64,000 bases of DNA from JANQRZ01 sp965215165 (GCA_965215165.1 CBDCCX010000006.1:2542001-2606000); one strand, 5' to 3'; counted from the stretch's first letter, positions 1-8,516 are shown. The notes: generated by a model not told the origin, from the sequence alone. A program made the numbers and translations.

Positions 1-92
1 GCCTCGCCCCGGCCGACCTCGCCCGCCTCGACGCGCACCTCGCCGAACGGCTCGACGCAGACCCGGTGGAGCGCCTCGTCCGTGCTGCCTGA
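1..92 (+). CDS. C-terminal end of an unidentified protein (partial)
   Basis: The third frame is open from the window edge to a TGA at 90-92 and reads LAPADLARLDAHLAERLDAD and onwards, ending VRAA. Its amphipathic, Leu/Ala/Asp-rich composition looks like a real helical C-terminus, and the codon use matches the neighbours. Only about 29 residues are visible, so no family can be named. It lies in the same direction as tgt, 56 bp upstream of it, with a possible promoter box in between. Confidence 0.5.
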   Translation, partial: LAPADLARLDAHLAERLDADPVERLVRAA

Positions 93-111
93 GCGCTAGC
101 CTGCGGGGGCG

Positions 112-119
112 TAGCTTCG
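112..119 (+). promoter_or_regulatory. Promoter-like TAnnTTcG box upstream of tgt
   Basis: TAGCTTCG lies 30 bases before the GTG start of tgt and fits the Bacteroidota -7 consensus TAnnTTTG except for one base. The same core, GCGTAGCTT, recurs at 31488-31496 and 40011-40019. It sits in the loop of a small GCGGGG/CCCCGC hairpin (103-126), which could instead be a weak terminator of the preceding gene. Confidence 0.4.
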
Positions 120-148
120 GCCCCGCCCTCTTCCCCGCCGCTGCGCTC

Positions 149-1279
149 GTGCCGTTCGCGCTCCTCCACGAAGACCCCGACACCGACGCCCGCCTCGGCC
201 GGCTCGACACCGATCATGGCTCCGTCGAAACGCCGGTGTTCATGCCCGTCGGCACGCTCGGCAGCGTCAAGGCGGTGCAGCCGCGCGAGCTCGCCGAGGA
301 CATCGGCGCGCAGATCATCCTCGGCAACACGTACCACCTCTTCCTCCGGCCGGGCACCGAGGTCCTGGAGGCGGCCGGCGGGCTGCACCGCTTCATCGGC
401 TGGGACCGGCCGCTGCTGACCGACTCCGGCGGCTACCAGGTCTTCTCCCTCGCCGACCGCCGGACGATCTCCGAGGACGGTGTCCGCTTCCAGAGCCACC
501 TCGACGGCTCGCGCCACCTCTTCACCCCGGAGTCGGTCGTGGACACGCAGCGGAGCATCGGCTCCGACGTGATGATGGTCCTCGACGAGTGCCCGGCGGC
601 GGACGTGGACGAGGCCTATGCCCGGACCTCGAACGAGCTGACGATCCGCTGGGCGAAACGCTGCCAGGAGCGGCACCGCGAGACGGACGGACGGTACGGC
701 CACCACCAAGCCCTCTTCGCGATTGTGCAGGGCGTGACCTACCCCGAGATCCGGCGCGAGTCGGCGCGGCGGTTGGTCGAGCTAGACTTCGAGGGCTACG
801 CCATCGGCGGGCTGTCGGTCGGCGAGGCGGCCCCGGTGATGTACGAGATGGTGGAGGTCGTGACCGAGCTGCTGCCGCGCGCGAAGCCGCGCTACCTGAT
901 GGGCGTCGGGACCCCGGCTAACCTGATCGAAAACATCGCGCGCGGGGTCGACCTGTTCGACTGCGTGATGCCGACCCGCAATGGCCGCAACGGCACGCTC
1001 TTCACGACCGAGGGCGTCGTCAACATCAAGAACGCGCGGTGGAAGGCGCACTTCGGGCCGGTCGATCCGGGCCTCGACGTCTACGCGAGCCGGCACTTCT
1101 CGAGGGCCTACCTCCGCCACCTGATTCTCTCGGGCGAGGTCCTCGGGTTGCAGATCGCAAGCGTGCAGAACCTGAGCCTCTACACCTGGCTGATGCGCGA
1201 GGCGCGGTCCGCGATTCGCGACGGCCGCTTCGCCGCGTGGAAGGCCGAGGTGCTGCCCCGCCTCAGCCGCCGGCTGTAA
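149..1279 (+). CDS. tgt: Queuine/preQ1 tRNA-guanine transglycosylase, zinc ligands apparently lost
   Basis: Exchanges the wobble guanine of GUN-anticodon tRNAs for a queuosine precursor. The 376-residue length matches bacterial Tgt. The substrate-binding loop TDSGGYQVFS (about residues 91-100, Asp92 catalytic-type), the GGLSVGE motif (about 219-225) and the nucleophile region DCVMPTRNGRNG (about 268-279) are intact. The C-terminal zinc site normally reads CxCxxC followed by a His in an HN motif. Here the aligned stretch reads GLDVYASRHFSRAYLRHL and then ASVQNLSLY, so all three Cys and the His are replaced. The start is GTG at 149; no ATG gives a better N-terminus. A convergent HmuY-like gene lies downstream, with a dispersed repeat between the two. 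Confidence 0.95.
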   Translation: MPFALLHEDPDTDARLGRLDTDHGSVETPVFMPVGTLGSVKAVQPRELAEDIGAQIILGNTYHLFLRPGTEVLEAAGGLHRFIGWDRPLLTDSGGYQVFSLADRRTISEDGVRFQSHLDGSRHLFTPESVVDTQRSIGSDVMMVLDECPAADVDEAYARTSNELTIRWAKRCQERHRETDGRYGHHQALFAIVQGVTYPEIRRESARRLVELDFEGYAIGGLSVGEAAPVMYEMVEVVTELLPRAKPRYLMGVGTPANLIENIARGVDLFDCVMPTRNGRNGTLFTTEGVVNIKNARWKAHFGPVDPGLDVYASRHFSRAYLRHLILSGEVLGLQIASVQNLSLYTWLMREARSAIRDGRFAAWKAEVLPRLSRRL

Positions 1280-1289
1280 GGTTTTTGAG

Positions 1290-1370
1290 GGCGTGGAGAG
1301 CAGGGCGGGAATCGAGGGTGGGGAATTGCCATTGGTCATGCTTCGCGCCGACGATCTAGCCTGAGATCCC
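1290..1370 (+). repeat. Dispersed 82-bp spacer repeat, copy 1
   Basis: Starts GGCGTGGAGAGCAGG, continues through ATCGAGGG and AATTGC, and ends AGCCTGAGATCCC. The same order of blocks occurs inverted at 2905-2988, and a shortened version occurs at 7189-7235. It fills the space between convergent tgt and the HmuY-like gene, so it may also work as a terminator. Confidence 0.6.
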
Positions 1371-1954
1371 TATTCCAGCCTGCGCGAGCCGTCGGGCTGG
1401 AAGAGGACGCGGAAGGTGTAGTGCCGGAAGCCCTCCTCGGGGTCCACCTCCTCCGGCGCGCCGAGGTAGTAGCTCTCGACGGCGACCTTCGCGTAGCGCC
1501 CGTCGGCGGTGCGGACGACCAGGACGACGGGCCGGGGCGAGACGATGCCCGAGGCGAAGTCGTAGGCGTACCACCCGTTGCCGGCCCCGCCGGGGATCGC
1601 GGTCTCGGTCTTGCCCGGGCCACGGTCCTGGACGAAGGCCTCGTCGGGCGGGGCGAGGGTGACGGCGGCGAAGCTCGTGTCCTCGAGCACGGCCACCGCG
1701 CCGTCGCCCGGTCCGGACGCGCCGCCGTTAACGAGGATCGTGGTCGACCGGAAGGCGAGGTCCCAGCCGGCCGAGGCCGAGTCGGCGGCAGGGACGAGGT
1801 CGCCCGAGCGGAGGCTGAAGAAGGCGAAGTGGCCGTCCTCACCTCGGGCGTCGAGGTCGGCGACGGTGTAGACGAGCGGCTCCGACGCGGCGGGCGGGCG
1901 GACGGCGCAGGCCACCAGCACGGGGACGAGGAGGAGCAGGGCGAGACGGAGCAT
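1370..1954 (-). CDS. HmuY-family lipoprotein
   Basis: A 194-residue exported protein. Its N-terminal hydrophobic stretch ends LLVPVLVAC (lipobox Cys at about residue 16), so it is probably a lipid-anchored surface protein. The body has HmuY-family hallmarks: WDLAFRSTTI near residue 64, a middle Tyr/Asp-rich segment ending WYAYDF, the YAKVAVESYY strand, and the C-terminal YTFRVLFQPDGSR signature. HmuY of Porphyromonas binds haem, but many family members have no proven ligand, so haem capture here is inference. No TonB receptor gene is adjacent. The stop codon lies at the edge of spacer repeat copy 1. It diverges from the hemolysin III gene over a 153-bp spacer. Confidence 0.8.
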   Translation of the reverse strand: MLRLALLLLVPVLVACAVRPPAASEPLVYTVADLDARGEDGHFAFFSLRSGDLVPAADSASAGWDLAFRSTTILVNGGASGPGDGAVAVLEDTSFAAVTLAPPDEAFVQDRGPGKTETAIPGGAGNGWYAYDFASGIVSPRPVVLVVRTADGRYAKVAVESYYLGAPEEVDPEEGFRHYTFRVLFQPDGSRRLE

Positions 1955-2107
1955 CGCGGGACGGGCTGTGTGAGCAGGGGATTAAATAGAGGGTCGGTAC
2001 ACTACGCCTGGAACATCGCGGTGCCGGACCGGTGCCGGTGAATTTCGTATGGCGTATGATGGCACGAAACCTGCCGGCTTTGCGATCCCCCTAGAAAGAG
2101 GCAGGCC

Positions 2108-2851
2108 ATGTCCTTGCTCGTCTTCTCCCCAGCCCGCCCGTCCGTGAGCCGCATCGCCGTCCGTAACCGACGCATCCGAACCCGCGCGCGGCAGCGGGTG
2201 AAGCGCGACCCGGCCGAGGTAGCCGCCGCGCTGCGGCTCCGCGAGGACATCGCGAACGTGGTCACGCACGGGGCGGGGCTGCTGATGGCCGTCGCCGGTG
2301 TGCCGGTGCTGATCGTGCTCGGCGCGCTGCGTGGCGGCGCGCTGCACACGACGAGCTTCGCCGTCTACGGCACGACGCTGCTCCTGGTCTACCTCTCCTC
2401 GACGCTCTACCACGCCTTCAAGGAGCCGAAGATGCGCCGCATCTTCCGCATCCTCGACCACGCGGCGATCTACCTCCTGATCGCCGGCACCTACACGCCG
2501 TTCCTGCTCATCAGCCTGAGCGGGCCGTGGGGGTGGACGCTGCTGGTGCTCGTCTGGACGCTGGCGGCGCTCGGCTGCACCTTCAAGATCCTCTCGATCA
2601 AGCGCTTCGCGCGCTACTCGACGGCGTTCTACCTGGCGATGGGCTGGCTGATCGTCGTCGCCATCGAGCCGATCATTGCGGCGGTGCCGGCGGCGGGGCT
2701 GGGGTGGCTGGTGCTCGGCGGGCTGTGCTACACCGGCGGCGTGGTGTTCTTCCTCTGGGAGAAGCTGCCGTTCAACCACGCCATCTGGCACCTCTTCGTG
2801 ATCGCCGGCAGCGTCTGCCACTACGTCGCGATCCTGCTCTACGTGTGGTGA
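2108..2851 (+). CDS. Hemolysin III / adiponectin-receptor-like membrane protein
   Basis: A 247-residue seven-helix membrane protein of the HlyIII/TrhA (YqfA) family. It carries the family motifs EDIANVVTHGAG (first conserved His), SSTLYHAF, the DHAAIYLLIAGTYTPFLL block, and a C-terminal FNHAIWHLFV followed by HY. The conserved Ser/His/Asp residues are those proposed to bind zinc in the PAQR fold. About 40 Arg-rich residues precede the first conserved block, so the true start could be further in, but ATG 2108 follows an AAAGAGGCAGG stretch that could serve as a ribosome site. The role in this lineage is unknown; membrane-energetics homeostasis is proposed for E. coli TrhA. Confidence 0.85.
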   Translation: MSLLVFSPARPSVSRIAVRNRRIRTRARQRVKRDPAEVAAALRLREDIANVVTHGAGLLMAVAGVPVLIVLGALRGGALHTTSFAVYGTTLLLVYLSSTLYHAFKEPKMRRIFRILDHAAIYLLIAGTYTPFLLISLSGPWGWTLLVLVWTLAALGCTFKILSIKRFARYSTAFYLAMGWLIVVAIEPIIAAVPAAGLGWLVLGGLCYTGGVVFFLWEKLPFNHAIWHLFVIAGSVCHYVAILLYVW

Positions 2852-2904
2852 GGCGTGGGGAGGAAAGGGTTTTTGTTTGGCGTGGGGGGAAGGGAGGGAT
2901 TGGG

Positions 2905-2988
2905 GGGATCTCAGGCTGAGCACCGGGCGCACAGAACGAGGGCTAGCAATTTCCTCCACGCCCTCGATGCTCTCCTGCTCTCCACGCC
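2905..2988 (-). repeat. Dispersed 82-bp spacer repeat, copy 2 (inverted)
   Basis: Read on the minus strand it begins GGCGTGGAGAGCAGG, passes ATCGAGGGCGTGGAGG and AAATTGC, and ends CAGCCTGAGATCCC, in the same block order as copy 1. It lies between convergent genes (hemolysin III and a glycosyltransferase). The adjoining 2854-2904 segment has two further GGCGTGGGG words. Confidence 0.6.
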
Positions 2989-3001
2989 CAGCCAGAGTCC
3001 T

Positions 3002-4114
3002 TTACAGCTTCCGGTCCTTCCAGTTGATGTCGGGGAAGAAGAGCAGCACGCTCGGGAGGGTGGTCAGGTAGGCGAACAGGTACGCCTCCCAGAGCGGGAA
3101 CGTGCGGAGCAGGCCGCGCCGGCGGCTCGGCCCGAGCGTCGCCCACAGCGCGGCGAAGTCGGCCCCGACCTTGAGCCCGATCACGGCGAGCGCGGGGCCG
3201 GGTACGAGGAAGAGGGCCACGAGCGGGAGCAGGTGCGCCAGATGCGTCACCGCGTAGACGACCCACACCCAGAGCTGCGACTGCGTCCCGCCGCGCGCCC
3301 ACCGCCGCCGCTGCTGGTAGACGTCGCCGAGGCTCTTGAGCGGGAGCGTGTAGTTGGTCAGGGCCGGGTCGGCCGGGTAGCGGAGGCGGTAGTCGGTCTG
3401 CTGGTAGACGGCCCGGAAGAGCATGTAGTCCTCGGTGACGGAGAACGGCAGCGCCGGGTAGCCGCCGACGGCGGTGTAGGCGTCGCGGCGGAAGGCCATG
3501 TTGTTGCCCATCGCGGTGATCGGGTGGCCGGTCTCGACGAACGCCGAGCAGATGGCGAGGAGGTACGCCCAGTCGAGCGCTTGCAGCTCGGTGAGCCAGT
3601 TGTCGCGGGTCTCAACCGAGGTTTGACCGCAGACCATGCCGGTGGCGGGGTCGTCGAAGTAGGCGACGAGGCTGCGCGCCCAGCGCGGTGGGGGCGCGCA
3701 GTCGGCGTCGGTGACGAGCAGCAGGTCGTGCGCGCACGCCTCGACGGCGGCGTGGATAGCGAGGGCCTTGCCGCGAAGGTGCCCGCTCGGCAGCGGCACC
3801 GCCACGGCGTGAACCGTCGGCCGGCCTTCCTCTGAGGCCATGCGGTAGCGCTCGATCACCGCCGCCGTGCCGTCGGTCGAGTGGTCGTCGGCGATGAAGA
3901 GGTCGAGCCGGTCGGCGGGGTAGTCCTGGGCCAGGAGCGCGTCGAGGCACCGCGCCAGCCGGGTCTCCTCGTTGCGCGCGGCCACCAGCACGGCGATGCG
4001 GGGGAGCGGCCCCTCGGCCTCGCCGGGTCGGTAGCGCGCCCGCGCCGTGACGACGGCCACGCCCAGCACGAAAGCGGCGTACAGCCCGGCGGGGACGAGG
4101 AGCAGAGACCACAT
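3002..4114 (-). CDS. Membrane-associated family 2 glycosyltransferase
   Basis: About 370 residues. An N-terminal membrane helix (residues about 2-22) is followed by a GT-A domain with RIAVLVAARNEE, the first Asp motif IADDHS, the metal-binding TDADC, and the acceptor/processivity motif QRRRWARGG. Two or three C-terminal helices follow. This layout resembles inverting, often processive transferases that build envelope glycans on the inner membrane. The open frame runs further upstream, but the ATG at 4112-4114 directly precedes the first helix and upstream residues look like out-of-frame translation. It is the last gene of a minus-strand glycan unit that also holds a deacetylase and a second GT2. 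Confidence 0.88.
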   Translation of the reverse strand: MWSLLLVPAGLYAAFVLGVAVVTARARYRPGEAEGPLPRIAVLVAARNEETRLARCLDALLAQDYPADRLDLFIADDHSTDGTAAVIERYRMASEEGRPTVHAVAVPLPSGHLRGKALAIHAAVEACAHDLLLVTDADCAPPPRWARSLVAYFDDPATGMVCGQTSVETRDNWLTELQALDWAYLLAICSAFVETGHPITAMGNNMAFRRDAYTAVGGYPALPFSVTEDYMLFRAVYQQTDYRLRYPADPALTNYTLPLKSLGDVYQQRRRWARGGTQSQLWVWVVYAVTHLAHLLPLVALFLVPGPALAVIGLKVGADFAALWATLGPSRRRGLLRTFPLWEAYLFAYLTTLPSVLLFFPDINWKDRKL

Positions 4115-4221
4115 ACGGCGGCACAGACGAGAGAAGACGGCGCGGGATGATACGCGCCCCGCGCCGCGCGCCGGCTTGAAGACCCGGCAGAGCCTCGGCC
4201 CTGCTGGGTCCGCAGAGTCTT

Positions 4222-4860
4222 TCAGAGCACGGCGAACCGGTAGCCGGCGGCCTTCAGCCTCGGGAGCACCTCGGCCAGCGCCGGCGGCGTCACGCGCCGC
4301 GCGTGCCCCCCCTCGTGCAGCACGATCACCGACCCCGGCCGCGCCAGCCCAACCGTCCGCGCCAGCACGTTTGCCGAGGTCGCGGAGCGGAGGAAGTCGC
4401 CCGGCATCACGTCCCACATGGCGATGCGCTGGGCGTGGCGTCGGCACCACTGGCGCATCGCCGTCGTGAAGTAGCCGTACGGCGGGCGCATCCAGCGGAC
4501 GGCCTCGCCCGTGAGGTCCTCGAGCGTGGCCGTCGCCGCGGCTAGCTCGCGCTCCAGCGTAGCGGGCGGCGTACGCCACGCGCTCGGGTGCGTGTCCGTG
4601 TGCTGCCCGACCGTGTGCCCCGCCGACCGGATCGCCCGCACGAAGTCGGGATAGCGCCGCATCTGCTCACCGACGAGGAAGAACGACGCGGCGACCTCAT
4701 GCCGGTCGAGCAGCTCGAGCAGCGCCGGGGTGGCGCAGTCCGGGCCGTCGTCGAAGGTGAGGTAGAGCGTCCGCGCGCCGCCAGGCCGCCGCCAGAGGAG
4801 GTCCGGGAACAGCCGCGAGGCCGCGCGGGGAAGACGGTTGCCGATCAGGTCGACGAGCAC
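4222..4860 (-). CDS. NodB-type polysaccharide deacetylase
   Basis: About 212 residues, essentially one carbohydrate esterase 4 domain. All five catalytic motifs are visible: TFDDGPD (base and metal Asp), GQHTDTHP (metal His pair), RPPYG, WDVMPGDF and VIVLHEGG (catalytic His). The enzyme should therefore be active in removing N-acetyl groups from an amino-sugar polymer. No signal peptide is obvious. The start is uncertain: GTG at 4860 gives MLVDLIGNRLPR and a family-typical length, and GTG at 4917 is the alternative. It sits between two GT2 genes on the same strand, which suggests that it modifies the glycan they make. Confidence 0.85.
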   Translation of the reverse strand: MLVDLIGNRLPRAASRLFPDLLWRRPGGARTLYLTFDDGPDCATPALLELLDRHEVAASFFLVGEQMRRYPDFVRAIRSAGHTVGQHTDTHPSAWRTPPATLERELAAATATLEDLTGEAVRWMRPPYGYFTTAMRQWCRRHAQRIAMWDVMPGDFLRSATSANVLARTVGLARPGSVIVLHEGGHARRVTPPALAEVLPRLKAAGYRFAVL

Positions 4861-4952
4861 GAGTCGGAAGACGGAGGACAGGGGACACGGTTCCCACGAA
4901 CGCCCGCTGAGAAACACCGCCGGGCTTTCCTGTTCGGCCCGGCCTCCCGTCG

Positions 4953-6119
4953 TTATCGGTTGACCCGCCGCCCTTTCCAGGTGTAGCCGCCGAGCACCCC
5001 GGCCGCGCCCATCGCGACGATGTAGGGCAGGTGCAGGAGCTGAGCCGGCAGAAAGTACGCCATCAGCCGGCCGCGCCCGACGTGCCGGCACATCGCTCCG
5101 AGCAGCGCCACCTCGGGCACCGCCTTCAGCCCGAACCCGGCCAGCACCCAGGGCCAGAGGCCCGGCGCGAACGGGAGCGCGAGGACGCCGCCGAGGAGGG
5201 CGAGGTAGAACGCGTAGACCGTCGCCACGACCGCCGTCACCGCCGGGTGCTGGTAGTGAGCGCCCTTCGAAGCCCACCGCCGCCGCTGCTCGACGAACGC
5301 TGCCGCGCCGTCCGGGGCATCGGTCAGGACGGCCGCGCGCGGGTCGGGGCAGAAGCGGACGTGCCACGGCGTCGTGTAGGCGATCTTCTGCATCAGCAGT
5401 TCGTCGTCGCCCGAGGTCAGGTGGTCGATCCCGCCGAAGCCGCCGACGGCCTCGAAGACGGCCCGGCGGTAGGCCACGTTCGCGCCGTTGCACAGGTTCG
5501 GTCGGCCGATGCCGATGGCCCCCGCGCCGACGGCGACGAGCCCGAGGAACTCCAGCGCCAGCACGTCGGCGGCCGGCCCGCCGGTCGGGTAGAGCACCGG
5601 CCCGGAGACGAGGGCGGTCTCGTCGTCGAACGTCGCCGCCATCGCCCGAATCCAGCCCGCCGGGACGATGCAGTCGGCATCGGTCGTCAGGATGATCTCG
5701 CCGCGCGCCGCCGCGATGCCCTTCTCGAGAGCCCGCTTCTTGTGCGCCTGCGGCCGGTCCACGTTCTCCGGCATCGACAGCAGGCGCAGGAGCTCCTCCC
5801 CCTCTTCCTCGCCTCCTGCCGGGACGGCCGCCTTCACCCGAGCCATCACGCGGCGGACGAGGTCCGGGGTGGCATCCGTCGAGAGGTCGTCCACGACCAC
5901 CACCTCGAACCGGTCGTAGTCATTCGCCAGAATGGCCTCGAGGCAGCGCGTGATGCCGGCGGCCTCGTCGCGCGCCGGCACAATGACGGTGACGAAGGGA
6001 GAAGCGTCTCTGGTTTCTCGTTGGCGTGTCACCCCGCGGAGCCCGACGGCGAACGCGCCGAGCGTGAGGGCATAGAGCAGCCCGGAGCCGAGCAGGACGG
6101 CCGCGAACACCGCCGTCAC
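4953..6119 (-). CDS. Family 2 glycosyltransferase with C-terminal membrane helices
   Basis: About 388 residues: one N-terminal helix, a GT-A domain (VTVIVPARDE; VVDDLS; TTDADC; SGDDELLMQ; EQRRRWASKG), then two to three membrane helices near the C-terminus. The DDL/DAD/QxxRW set is complete. The start is GTG at 6119, which overlaps the stop of the upstream gene as GTGA, so the two are translationally coupled. Like the other GT2 here it probably acts at the cytoplasmic face on a lipid-linked acceptor; the sugar cannot be deduced. Confidence 0.88.
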   Translation of the reverse strand: MTAVFAAVLLGSGLLYALTLGAFAVGLRGVTRQRETRDASPFVTVIVPARDEAAGITRCLEAILANDYDRFEVVVVDDLSTDATPDLVRRVMARVKAAVPAGGEEEGEELLRLLSMPENVDRPQAHKKRALEKGIAAARGEIILTTDADCIVPAGWIRAMAATFDDETALVSGPVLYPTGGPAADVLALEFLGLVAVGAGAIGIGRPNLCNGANVAYRRAVFEAVGGFGGIDHLTSGDDELLMQKIAYTTPWHVRFCPDPRAAVLTDAPDGAAAFVEQRRRWASKGAHYQHPAVTAVVATVYAFYLALLGGVLALPFAPGLWPWVLAGFGLKAVPEVALLGAMCRHVGRGRLMAYFLPAQLLHLPYIVAMGAAGVLGGYTWKGRRVNR

Positions 6120-7063
6120 GAGCGGACCTCCGCCGGGGCGTCCTCCGGCGCGAGCCTCAGCACGAGCGGCACCCCGACCAGCGCCGGCAGCACCAGGTTC
6201 ACGCAGAACAGGCCGAGCGCCGCGTTGAACGCCGCCGCCGGATCGACCCCGAGCGCGCCGAGGAAGTAGACCGCCGCGCCCTCGCGCACCCCGAGGTCGG
6301 CGAGGGTGAACGTCGGGATCACGCTGCCGGCGAAGAACACGATCGCCACGCCTGCGGCGGTCGGGAGCCAGAGGGCGGCCGGATCGAAGGCGAAGACGAG
6401 GAACGCGAGCTGCGTCGAGTACAGGCCGTAGCGCAATGCCGAGAGCGCGAGCAGGCTCCGGGCGTCGCGCTCGTCGAACGGCTTGAGGACGTCCAGCCGG
6501 TGCCCTAGGCGGCGCGGCACGAGGCGGAGGAGGAGCTGCCGCGCCGCGCCGGGGTGCAGCACGAGCCAGACGAAGAACGCGACCACCGCGCCCCCGCCCC
6601 ACCCGACCGCCGCGACGAGCGGCTCAGGCGCCGCCGTCCGCATCGCCAGAAACGGCACCAGCGCCACCAGGCCGACCGTGAGGCTGCACGCGAGCGTCGA
6701 CATCCGCTCGGCGAACGTGAGCGCGACCAGCTCCCACTTGCCGGCGAAGCGCAGGTAGAGCGCCCGCCCGGCGTAGTCGCCCACGCGCCCCGGCGTCGCC
6801 AGCCCGAGCGGATAGCCGCTCAGCACGGCGGCGAGCGTCTGCCGGAACCGGAGGCCCGGCGCGATGCGCCGCACGAGCCGGTGCCACCGGTACGCCTCCA
6901 GCCCGATGTTGGCCGGCATCAGCGCGAGCGCCGCCGCCGCCCACCCCACGTTCGCCGACCGCGCCGCCTCGGCGACGGCCCCCCACTCCACCAGGTACCC
7001 GACGTAGACGACGGTGCCGACCGCCAGGGCGAGCTTGGTTAGGAAGAAGGCGAGCTTGGGCAC
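6116..7063 (-). CDS. LPG_synthase_TM / UPF0104 family membrane protein
   Basis: About 315 residues with roughly eight hydrophobic helices. The family blocks PANIGLEAYRWHRLVRRI, GYPLGLATPGRVGDYAGRAL, and the C-terminal FTLADLGVREGAA fit the lysylphosphatidylglycerol-synthase transmembrane family. Members without the soluble MprF domain, as here, usually accompany glycosyltransferases and are thought to move or supply lipid-linked intermediates. The start chosen is GTG 7063, just before the first helix; the open frame extends further upstream through repeat-like spacer. It is the first gene of the unit that runs down to 3002. Confidence 0.8.
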   Translation of the reverse strand: MPKLAFFLTKLALAVGTVVYVGYLVEWGAVAEAARSANVGWAAAALALMPANIGLEAYRWHRLVRRIAPGLRFRQTLAAVLSGYPLGLATPGRVGDYAGRALYLRFAGKWELVALTFAERMSTLACSLTVGLVALVPFLAMRTAAPEPLVAAVGWGGGAVVAFFVWLVLHPGAARQLLLRLVPRRLGHRLDVLKPFDERDARSLLALSALRYGLYSTQLAFLVFAFDPAALWLPTAAGVAIVFFAGSVIPTFTLADLGVREGAAVYFLGALGVDPAAAFNAALGLFCVNLVLPALVGVPLVLRLAPEDAPAEVRS

Positions 7064-7188
7064 GATGGAGGTGTGGAGGGCAGGGAGGGTGGTAGAGCGG
7101 GGAGGAAAGACGGAAAGATGATAGGCGAGGGGAGAGAACGGACCCTGTAGGGCGTGGGGGGAATGGAGGGTGGAGACGGCAGATGTTT

Positions 7189-7235
7189 GGGGGCGTGGAG
7201 GGATGCCAACTCTCGTTGCTTGCGCCGACGGTACT
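7189..7235 (+). repeat. Partial copy 3 of the dispersed spacer repeat
   Basis: GGCGTGGAGGGATGCCA followed after a few bases by TTGCTTGCGCCGACGGT. This matches the outer parts of copy 1 (GGCGTGGAG near 1290 and TGCTTCGCGCCGACGAT near 1339-1355) with the middle missing. The surrounding 7064-7295 spacer holds additional GGCGTGGGG and GGGAGG words and no gene. Confidence 0.45.
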
Positions 7236-7295
7236 GAAGACCCCTCCTTTCCTCCCATTCCCCCCACGCCCAGAAACGACCCTGTCCGTCCCCCC

Positions 7296-8516
7296 TCACC
7301 GCACGAGCGGCCGGAGGTCGCGGATGCTGAAGACGAGCCGAAGCGTCCCGAACTTGTAGCCCTCGGGGTCCACGCCGAGCTGCCCGCCGATGATGATGCG
7401 GTCGCGGCCGAGGTCTACGAGCCGGAGGCCGATGGACAGCGCCGGCCGCAGCGGGGTCCGCCGCCCGTCGCCGTCGAGGTTGTTGCTGAACGAGATGCCC
7501 GGCTCGAACTGCGCGAAGAGGTCGTCGTAGGCATTGGCGACGCTGAACTGCGCGTTGGCGTCGAGCGCGAACCAGTCGAGGTAGGTGTAGACCGGGAGCC
7601 GGTAGCCGAGCGTGAGCGCGAGCAGGTCGTTGCCGTTGAAGCGGTAGCGCGTGTACGCCCCCAGGAGCTGATCGTCGAGCAGCGGCAGGGCGTAGAACGG
7701 GAGCGGCGCGTCCCCGATCTGCCGCGTCAGCGCAACCACGGCGCGGGTGTAGAGGATGTGGCGGCGCGGCGGGAGCGGGAAGAAGGCATAGTGGCTCGCC
7801 GTGCCCGACCAGTAGCGGAAGGCGTTCTCACCGAGGCCGTCGTAGCGCCGCGCGGTCACGATCGTGAGGGTCCCGTCCGAGCTGTAGAACAGCTTGTCGC
7901 GCCGGTCCCACGCCGCCTCGAGGCCGTACGTGACGCCGGTGGACGGCCGGTCGACCGACGCGAAGAGGCCCCGCTGCGAGGCCGGGTCGAGCCGCAGGAA
8001 GGCGTCCTGGTCGCGGTTGCGGAACGAGCGCACCTCGGCGTGGAGCAGCCGCACCACGGGCTGCACGAGCACCCGCGCCGTGCCGAACGGGTACCACCCG
8101 AGCCGGACCTCGGCCTCGACCTCCTGGAGGTCGACGAAGATGCTGTTGTCCCGGCTCGAGCGCGGCCCGATCCCGTAGAACCCGCGCACCTGGTTGTCGA
8201 CGTACTCCCCGCCGACCCCCGCGAAGAGCGGCACGGCGAACGGGTCGCCGGTGAAGAACGACGCCCGGTACCGGCCGAACCGCTGCATCGGCTGCGCCGA
8301 GAGCGTCAGCCGCGTCCCCGGCCACGCGAGGTTCTTGACCACCACCCCGCCGCCGACGCCGAAGCCCTTCGTCACAGAGAAAAAGGCACTCGGGAAAATC
8401 CTCGGTTTGATCTCCACCGGAGCCCGCTCTGTCGAGTCGGCCGCCACCGGACCGAGCCCGTCCGTCGTGTCCGGTGGGGCGAGCAGCAGAAGCGCCAGCA
8501 GAAGGGCAGCGAGCAT
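7296..8516 (-). CDS. BamA/TamA-type outer-membrane surface antigen
   Basis: About 406 residues. After a short signal peptide (MLAALLLALLLLAP) comes a mature region of alternating hydrophobic/aromatic strands that looks like a 16-strand barrel of the bacterial surface antigen (D15) type: GVGGGVVVKNLAWPGT, GYFGIG-like GFYGIGPRSS, GVTYGLEAAWDRRD, and a C-terminal RLVFSIRDLRPLVR. No POTRA domains are present, so this is a stand-alone barrel like many short Bacteroidota BamA/TamA paralogues, not the essential BamA. The start is at 8516; a TATATTC promoter-like box lies at 8568-8574 on the same strand. It diverges from purD. Confidence 0.8.
   Translation of the reverse strand: MLAALLLALLLLAPPDTTDGLGPVAADSTERAPVEIKPRIFPSAFFSVTKGFGVGGGVVVKNLAWPGTRLTLSAQPMQRFGRYRASFFTGDPFAVPLFAGVGGEYVDNQVRGFYGIGPRSSRDNSIFVDLQEVEAEVRLGWYPFGTARVLVQPVVRLLHAEVRSFRNRDQDAFLRLDPASQRGLFASVDRPSTGVTYGLEAAWDRRDKLFYSSDGTLTIVTARRYDGLGENAFRYWSGTASHYAFFPLPPRRHILYTRAVVALTRQIGDAPLPFYALPLLDDQLLGAYTRYRFNGNDLLALTLGYRLPVYTYLDWFALDANAQFSVANAYDDLFAQFEPGISFSNNLDGDGRRTPLRPALSIGLRLVDLGRDRIIIGGQLGVDPEGYKFGTLRLVFSIRDLRPLVR

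Noticed and set aside
7064..7299. N-terminal extension of the LPG_synthase_TM protein or a separate small protein
   Set aside because: The residues derive from purine-rich spacer repeats and contain no signal peptide; the first membrane helix starts right after the GTG at 7063.
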